DNA of 64,000 nucleotides, taken from contig NZ_JAKLLN010000020.1 in assembly GCF_023150065.1 (NCBI RefSeq), positions 1-64,000 of the forward strand, read 5' to 3'. Position 1 is the first letter of the stretch. Each line of letters begins with the position of its first letter. The stretch is from Zoogloea sp. GTDB lineage: Bacteria > Pseudomonadota > Gammaproteobacteria > Burkholderiales > Rhodocyclaceae. Positions 62,116 through 64,000 of this stretch are shown piece after piece. Below the pieces are notes generated by a model, which made no database searches, was not told where the DNA came from, and worked only from the letters and a program-made list of their open reading frames with translations. The position numbers and the translations under genes were made by a program.

Positions 62116-64000
62116 CGAGCCAGCCCTTCTCTCTCCTGGTCGAACAAGTCGGCCACGCCGATCTCGTCCCGGGTCATCTCGTCGTCCATCTGGCGGCCCC
62201 AGTCCCGTTCATCCTCGTCTTCGGGGCCCAGCACCGGCAAGGGGTCGAAGGTGCGCCAGGCCGGTGCCACCATGAGCAGGCCGGCCACCAGCCCACCAGC
62301 CCGGGTCGCCCACCACACGGCCCCCACCGACAGGACGATGCCGGAGAGCTCCACCGCCCGCAGCGCCATCTGGACGTCGGCGTAGGGCTCGGCAAGGGGC
62401 GCCTGCTTGGTGCGATCCGTATCGATGCGGGAGCTGGCGGAGGTGCCGCCGCTTGCCGGGTCCTGGCCACTGAGCATGAATTCCATCAAGGCGCCGTCCG
62501 GGCTGGCACCCAGGGTGAGGGTGATCTGGGCCTGAGTGAAGCGCACCAGGGATGCCAGGGGGTAGCGACGGTTGGGGCCCGCGCCGTCCGCCGCATCATT
62601 GCGCTGCAGCCCGTTGCCGCCCTCCCCGTCTGCCGGATTGTCCATCAGGGTCAGGGGCGTACCGCCAGGGCCGGGTGAGGCCGGCTTGGGCAGTGTCGTT
62701 GCAGAGGGTGCCGGCGTTTTGGGCGTGTTGAGCACGGGGCCGGGCACGGGCGCCGCGGCGGGCAACTCCCCGGTGTCAATCGAGCCGGCGGGTGTGAAGC
62801 CCACGGTGACAGCCATTTCATTGCCGGTCGTCTGCCCGTCGCTGACCTGCAGCACCACCACCGGCTTGTCGGCAAAGGCGTTGTGGCGGAAGACGACATG
62901 GCCGGCCAGCAGGTCGGCCTGGGAGAAGGCGGAGGCCAGCTGGCCGGGGGCCGAACTCAGCTCGAAGTGTCCGTTCTCCGTGCGGACGACGGTATAACGC
63001 AGATCGCCTTGGGCAGAGTCCACGTCCGTGGCCTGGATGGCATCGCCTCCCAGGGTCACGTTGCCGCCCGAACTGACCTGAAAGGTGGCCTTCACCAGGC
63101 TTGGCGCATCATTGACAGGGGTGACGGTGAGTTTGACCCGTACCGCTTCCCCGGTCTCCTGGCCATTCGTCGGGCGGTAGCTGAAGCTGTCGGTGCCGTT
63201 CCAGTCGGCATTGGGGGTGTAGCGGAAGCTGCCATCGGCGGTCAGTTCCAGTCGCCCGTTGGCCGGCCCCTCCACCAGCTCGGCGCTCAGGCGCATGCCG
63301 TCGGGGTCGGTGTCGTTGGCCAATACCCCGCCCTGCGCAATCTGGAGGCTGTTGTCTTCGTCCAGGGTGTAGGCGTCTTCCACGCCCACCGGGGTGTCGC
63401 TGACCGGTGTGACGTTGATGCTCAGGGTGTGGGTTCCGGCTTCGGTATCCACGCCTCCGTTTGCCGTCCCGCCGTCGTCCCGCACCCGGAAGCCCAGGGA
63501 TGCGAAGGCCGTTCCGTTTTCGTCGGCCGGCGGGGTGTATCGCAGTTGCCCGGATGCGATGTCGGTCGCTGCGATCCACTGGCCCGCAGCGACCGCCTGA
63601 CCATTCAGGCTGAGCACACCACGGGAAGGCAGGCCCACGATCTGCACGGCGGCCAGGCGGTTGGTGTTGTTGTCGCCCGGGTCGGAGAAGCCGAAGTCGC
63701 TGGTGCTGAAGGTGTGGCTGTCGTCCTCGTCCAGAACAATGCTGCCATTGCTGCCCTGGGGGGCCTCGTTGAGCGCCGTGACCTGGATAGTCAGGCTCTG
63801 CGTGGTGTTCAGTGTGCCGTCCGATACCTGGACGATCACGTCGTAGACGTTGTTCCTGCCCGCATCCGCCGGCCGCTCGAAGTCGGGCGGCGTTACGAAG
63901 CGCAGCACACCGCTGGCCCCGTCGATCACGAACCGGGCAGCATCTGCACCACCGACGATGCTGAAGCTCAAGGTCTGTGCCGGCTGGTCGGCGTCGGTGG
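62112..64000 (-). CDS. Large cadherin/VCBS-repeat surface protein, C-terminal part (N-terminus outside window)
   Basis: The frame is open to the window edge; the track start at 63971 is internal. At least 620 residues are visible. Several cadherin-like or Ig-like repeats of about 100 residues show the pattern DADxxxxLxFxxxG and Y-x-P-x-x-x-x-x-G-x-D-S-F-S-Y (YTPNADWNGTDSFSYRP; VLANDTDPDGM). The C-terminus differs: a proline-rich linker, a hydrophobic segment (VELSGIVLSVGAVWWATRAGGLVAGLLMVAP) and a charged cytoplasm-like tail. That suggests membrane anchoring rather than a type I secretion signal. It overlaps a diguanylate cyclase gene by four bases. Probably an adhesin or envelope-spanning sensor. 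Confidence 0.8.
   Translation of the reverse strand, partial: TDADQPAQTLSFSIVGGADAARFVIDGASGVLRFVTPPDFERPADAGRNNVYDVIVQVSDGTLNTTQSLTIQVTALNEAPQGSNGSIVLDEDDSHTFSTSDFGFSDPGDNNTNRLAAVQIVGLPSRGVLSLNGQAVAAGQWIAATDIASGQLRYTPPADENGTAFASLGFRVRDDGGTANGGVDTEAGTHTLSINVTPVSDTPVGVEDAYTLDEDNSLQIAQGGVLANDTDPDGMRLSAELVEGPANGRLELTADGSFRYTPNADWNGTDSFSYRPTNGQETGEAVRVKLTVTPVNDAPSLVKATFQVSSGGNVTLGGDAIQATDVDSAQGDLRYTVVRTENGHFELSSAPGQLASAFSQADLLAGHVVFRHNAFADKPVVVLQVSDGQTTGNEMAVTVGFTPAGSIDTGELPAAAPVPGPVLNTPKTPAPSATTLPKPASPGPGGTPLTLMDNPADGEGGNGLQRNDAADGAGPNRRYPLASLVRFTQAQITLTLGASPDGALMEFMLSGQDPASGGTSASSRIDTDRTKQAPLAEPYADVQMALRAVELSGIVLSVGAVWWATRAGGLVAGLLMVAPAWRTFDPLPVLGPEDEDERDWGRQMDDEMTRDEIGVADLFDQEREGLAR

Overview
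The window looks like chromosomal DNA of a high-GC betaproteobacterium, most likely Rhodocyclales (Azospira/Dechlorosoma-like). This is inferred from gene content and order: the mltG-tmk-holB-pilZ-tatD run, a DUF4936 gene next to ygfZ, a prpC-acnD-prpF-prpB operon with a RamB/ScfR-type regulator, and tmRNA-, tRNA- and rRNA-free housekeeping stretches. No CRISPR, rRNA or tRNA gene was seen.

Layout. 1-2.1 kb: degenerate insertion sequences, an IS66 copy (tnpA, tnpB, truncated tnpC) broken on its left by an IS3-type element. 2.3-3.3 kb: a MerR/CMD-domain pair with its own palindromic promoter, plus a relic of an AraC regulator. 3.3-12.6 kb: an iron-type import operon read leftwards (Fur box, FecI-like sigma factor, FecR-like anti-sigma, TonB-dependent receptor with an STN signalling domain, periplasmic M16 zinc protease, and a lipoprotein fusing two DUF1566-like domains to a di-heme peroxidase). 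12.8-24.5 kb: housekeeping genes (mfd, ygfZ, mltG, tmk, holB, pilZ, tatD, ankyrin protein) and two small membrane proteins. 24.6-27.3 kb: a solitary tyrosine recombinase behind a LexA-type box, and a KfrA-like coiled-coil DNA-binding protein, ending in an AT-rich tract. 27.3-44.8 kb: metE/metR bracketed by two short GntR paralogues, the methylcitrate cycle operon with its divergent regulator, and nrdA-btuF-like-nrdB behind a cobalamin riboswitch. 45-52.3 kb: rhodanese, prc, hupB, radA, alr and a LysR regulator. 52.4-60.6 kb: lplT, a NarL-type two-component system downstream of a second TonB receptor, and tonB-exbB-exbD divergent from that receptor. 60.6-64 kb: a diguanylate cyclase overlapping the end of a large cadherin-repeat surface protein that runs off the window.

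Two regions stand out. First, the FecI/FecR/receptor/M16 protease/di-heme peroxidase operon has the logic of protein-targeted iron piracy (as in Pectobacterium FusA/FusC and E. coli YddB/PqqL), but adds a DUF1566-MauG-like lipoprotein that I do not know from those systems. Second, about 17 kb hold three B12-independent alternatives to B12-dependent enzymes (MetE for MetH, the methylcitrate cycle for methylmalonyl-CoA mutase, NrdAB for NrdJ), a cobalamin riboswitch, and a BtuF-like binding protein placed between nrdA and nrdB. The prpC promoter and a GntR gene at the other end of this block share two sequence elements in the same order, hinting at a common regulator. TonB-ExbB-ExbD at 58.5-60.5 kb could power both receptors in the window.
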